A DNA stretch of 5,566 nucleotides. Origin: Phycisphaerales bacterium (GTDB lineage: Bacteria; Planctomycetota; Phycisphaerae; SM23-33). Location: positions 1-5,566 of the forward strand of contig PMYM01000129.1 of assembly GCA_003171235.1 (NCBI GenBank), given 5' to 3'. Under the pieces are notes generated by a model. That model was not told the origin of the DNA and did not search any database. It saw nothing but the letters and a program-made list of their open reading frames with translations. Numbering within the stretch: position 1 is the first letter of the stretch; every line of letters begins with the position of its first letter. The translations under genes were made by a program, and so were the position numbers. Shown piece after piece: positions 4,400-5,566 of the stretch.

Positions 4400-5566
4400 A
4401 TGTACACAAGGATGTCCCTGCTGGCCTGCCTGGTGCTTTCCGCTTCCGCCGCCTTTGGACAAGCCACCCGGCCGACCTCTCAACCCGCCGTCTTCACCGG
4501 CACCGTCACCGCCAGCAACGTGTACGTCCGCACCGCGCCGGCCAATTCGCCCGAAAGCTATCCCTGCGTCAAACTTTCGGCCCCGGCCGTGGTGGTGGTG
4601 CTGGAGGAGAAGGACGGCTGGCTGAAGATCGCCCCGCCCGAGGGCGCCTTCAGCCTGGTGGCCAAGGAATTCGTCCGCACTGACCCCGCCAGCAATGTCG
4701 GGACCGTCACCGGCACCAACGTCATTATCCGCGCCGGCAGCGCCGAGATGCCTTCGCGCACCGAATGCATTCAGGGCAAGCTGGCCCCCGGGGACAAGCT
4801 GACCGTCCTGGGCGAACAGGGCCGCTTCTACAAGATCACCCCGCCGCCGTCGGCCTTCCTGTACGTCTCCGCCCAGTACGTCCAGAAGAACGACGGGACC
4901 GGCTTTATCACTGTCCGCGACGTGAAGAGCGACCCGACCACCCTGCCCACCGCCACCCGGCCCACCCGGCCCGGCATCACCAACGAGCAGATCAAGCTGG
5001 AGAACGACGCCATCGCCGCCGCCGACCAGGCCTGGAAAGACACCTTCGCCCTGCCCATGCAGCAGCGCGACCTGAAGGCCCTGCTGACGCGCTACCAGGA
5101 ACTGGGCATCCCCGCCAACAGCCCCAACTACAGCTATGTCCAGACCAAGACGGGCATCCTGCAGAACCAGTTGGACACCGCCGCCAGCCTGGAGGTGGTC
5201 AACCAGCAGGTCAGGGAAGCCGCCGAAAACCGGGCCAAGGTGCTCAAGGAGATCGAGGCCATCAACAAGCGGCCGCTGCCTGAGCAGATGCCCGCGACGT
5301 ACGCGGCTGAAGGCGTGCTGTCAGCCAGCGAGCTGTTCACCGGCGGGGCCACCGGCCCGCGGCGCTACGTGATCACCAACCCCGACACCCGGCTGATTTC
5401 CGCGTACGTGCAGTGCACCACCAACAGTTGCGACCTGTCCTCGGCCATCGGTTCGCACGTGGGCGTGCAGGGCAAGCCGATCTACGACAAGGAGATCAAG
5501 CTGTACGTGATCGAGGCCACGCAGGTGGTGGTGCTCAAGCCCAAGCCCGCCCCGGCCCCGCCCCCG
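4400..5566 (+). CDS. Secreted tandem SH3-like domain protein (3' end outside window)
   Basis: The frame is open from 4400 to the last base with no stop, giving 389 residues so far. A signal peptide covers residues 1-20 (MYTRMSLLACLVLSASAAFG), with likely cleavage after Ala-Phe-Gly. Two bacterial SH3-like domains follow, about 33-94 (GTVTASNVYVRTAPA...DGWLKIAPP) and 101-162 (GTVTGTNVIIRAGSA...GRFYKITPP...LYVSAQYV). They align with each other and probably arose by duplication. A Thr/Pro linker (179-192) leads to a helical region, possibly coiled-coil (193-292). The C-terminal beta-rich domain (about 304-379) has YVITNPDTRLISAYV and IGSHVGVQGKP motifs. The visible end is Pro/Ala-rich. SH3-like domains in secreted bacterial proteins often bind cell-wall or other envelope ligands. 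No hydrolase domain is visible, so this is a binding or structural protein by inference. It is divergent from the unknown membrane protein, and shared envelope function is plausible but unproven. Confidence 0.88.
   Translation, partial: MYTRMSLLACLVLSASAAFGQATRPTSQPAVFTGTVTASNVYVRTAPANSPESYPCVKLSAPAVVVVLEEKDGWLKIAPPEGAFSLVAKEFVRTDPASNVGTVTGTNVIIRAGSAEMPSRTECIQGKLAPGDKLTVLGEQGRFYKITPPPSAFLYVSAQYVQKNDGTGFITVRDVKSDPTTLPTATRPTRPGITNEQIKLENDAIAAADQAWKDTFALPMQQRDLKALLTRYQELGIPANSPNYSYVQTKTGILQNQLDTAASLEVVNQQVREAAENRAKVLKEIEAINKRPLPEQMPATYAAEGVLSASELFTGGATGPRRYVITNPDTRLISAYVQCTTNSCDLSSAIGSHVGVQGKPIYDKEIKLYVIEATQVVVLKPKPAPAPPP

Noticed and set aside
4418..4429. Lipobox LLAC (residues 7-10) suggesting the SH3 protein is a lipoprotein
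   Set aside because: The Cys is at residue 10, leaving too short a hydrophobic segment before it. The hydrophobic stretch continues past it to a normal signal peptidase I site near residue 20.
4765..5283. A 172-codon plus-strand frame inside the SH3 protein gene
   Set aside because: It is a shadow of the frame starting at 4400, which gives a signal peptide and two SH3-like domains. The shadow translation is biased to Arg, Pro, His and Gln.

Overview
The window is GC-rich and looks like chromosomal DNA from a Planctomycetota-type bacterium, possibly Phycisphaerae. This rests on recalled similarity, not a search: the large reverse-strand membrane protein (core motif GGGWPLMWPTIAVEGSD) and the secreted tandem-SH3 protein both resemble uncharacterised proteins I associate with planctomycete genomes. 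I see no tRNA, rRNA, CRISPR array or intact insertion sequence.

Positions 1-1529 hold the end of an arsenic-resistance operon. The C-terminal two-thirds of an ACR3-type arsenite efflux permease overlaps, by an ATGA stop/start junction, an arsenite S-adenosylmethionine methyltransferase (arsM). Together they handle As(III) by export and by methylation. No arsR or arsC lies within the window, and the operon's start is outside it.

Positions 1530-1720 are intergenic and carry a strong REP-like palindrome. A small, less GC-rich gene for pterin-4a-carbinolamine dehydratase follows (1721-2077). Positions 2078-2299 separate this gene from a convergent one and contain several stem-loops, with one plausible terminator for each direction.

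Positions 2300-4123 (reverse strand) encode a 607-residue multi-pass membrane protein of unknown function. It has a large soluble insert after the first membrane helix and a disordered acidic/Pro-Ala tail. It is transcribed divergently from a secreted protein (4400 to the window end, incomplete). That protein has a signal peptide, two SH3-like domains, a helical region and an uncharacterised C-terminal beta-rich domain. The 276-bp divergent region holds a promoter for each gene. The rightward promoter has a consensus -35 box embedded in a perfect 18-bp palindrome, a candidate operator.

The arsenic functions and the dehydratase are ordinary, well-known families. The less explored parts are the divergent membrane/SH3 pair with its palindromic control site, and the REP-like element. 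I found no clear evidence of a wholly new multi-gene system.
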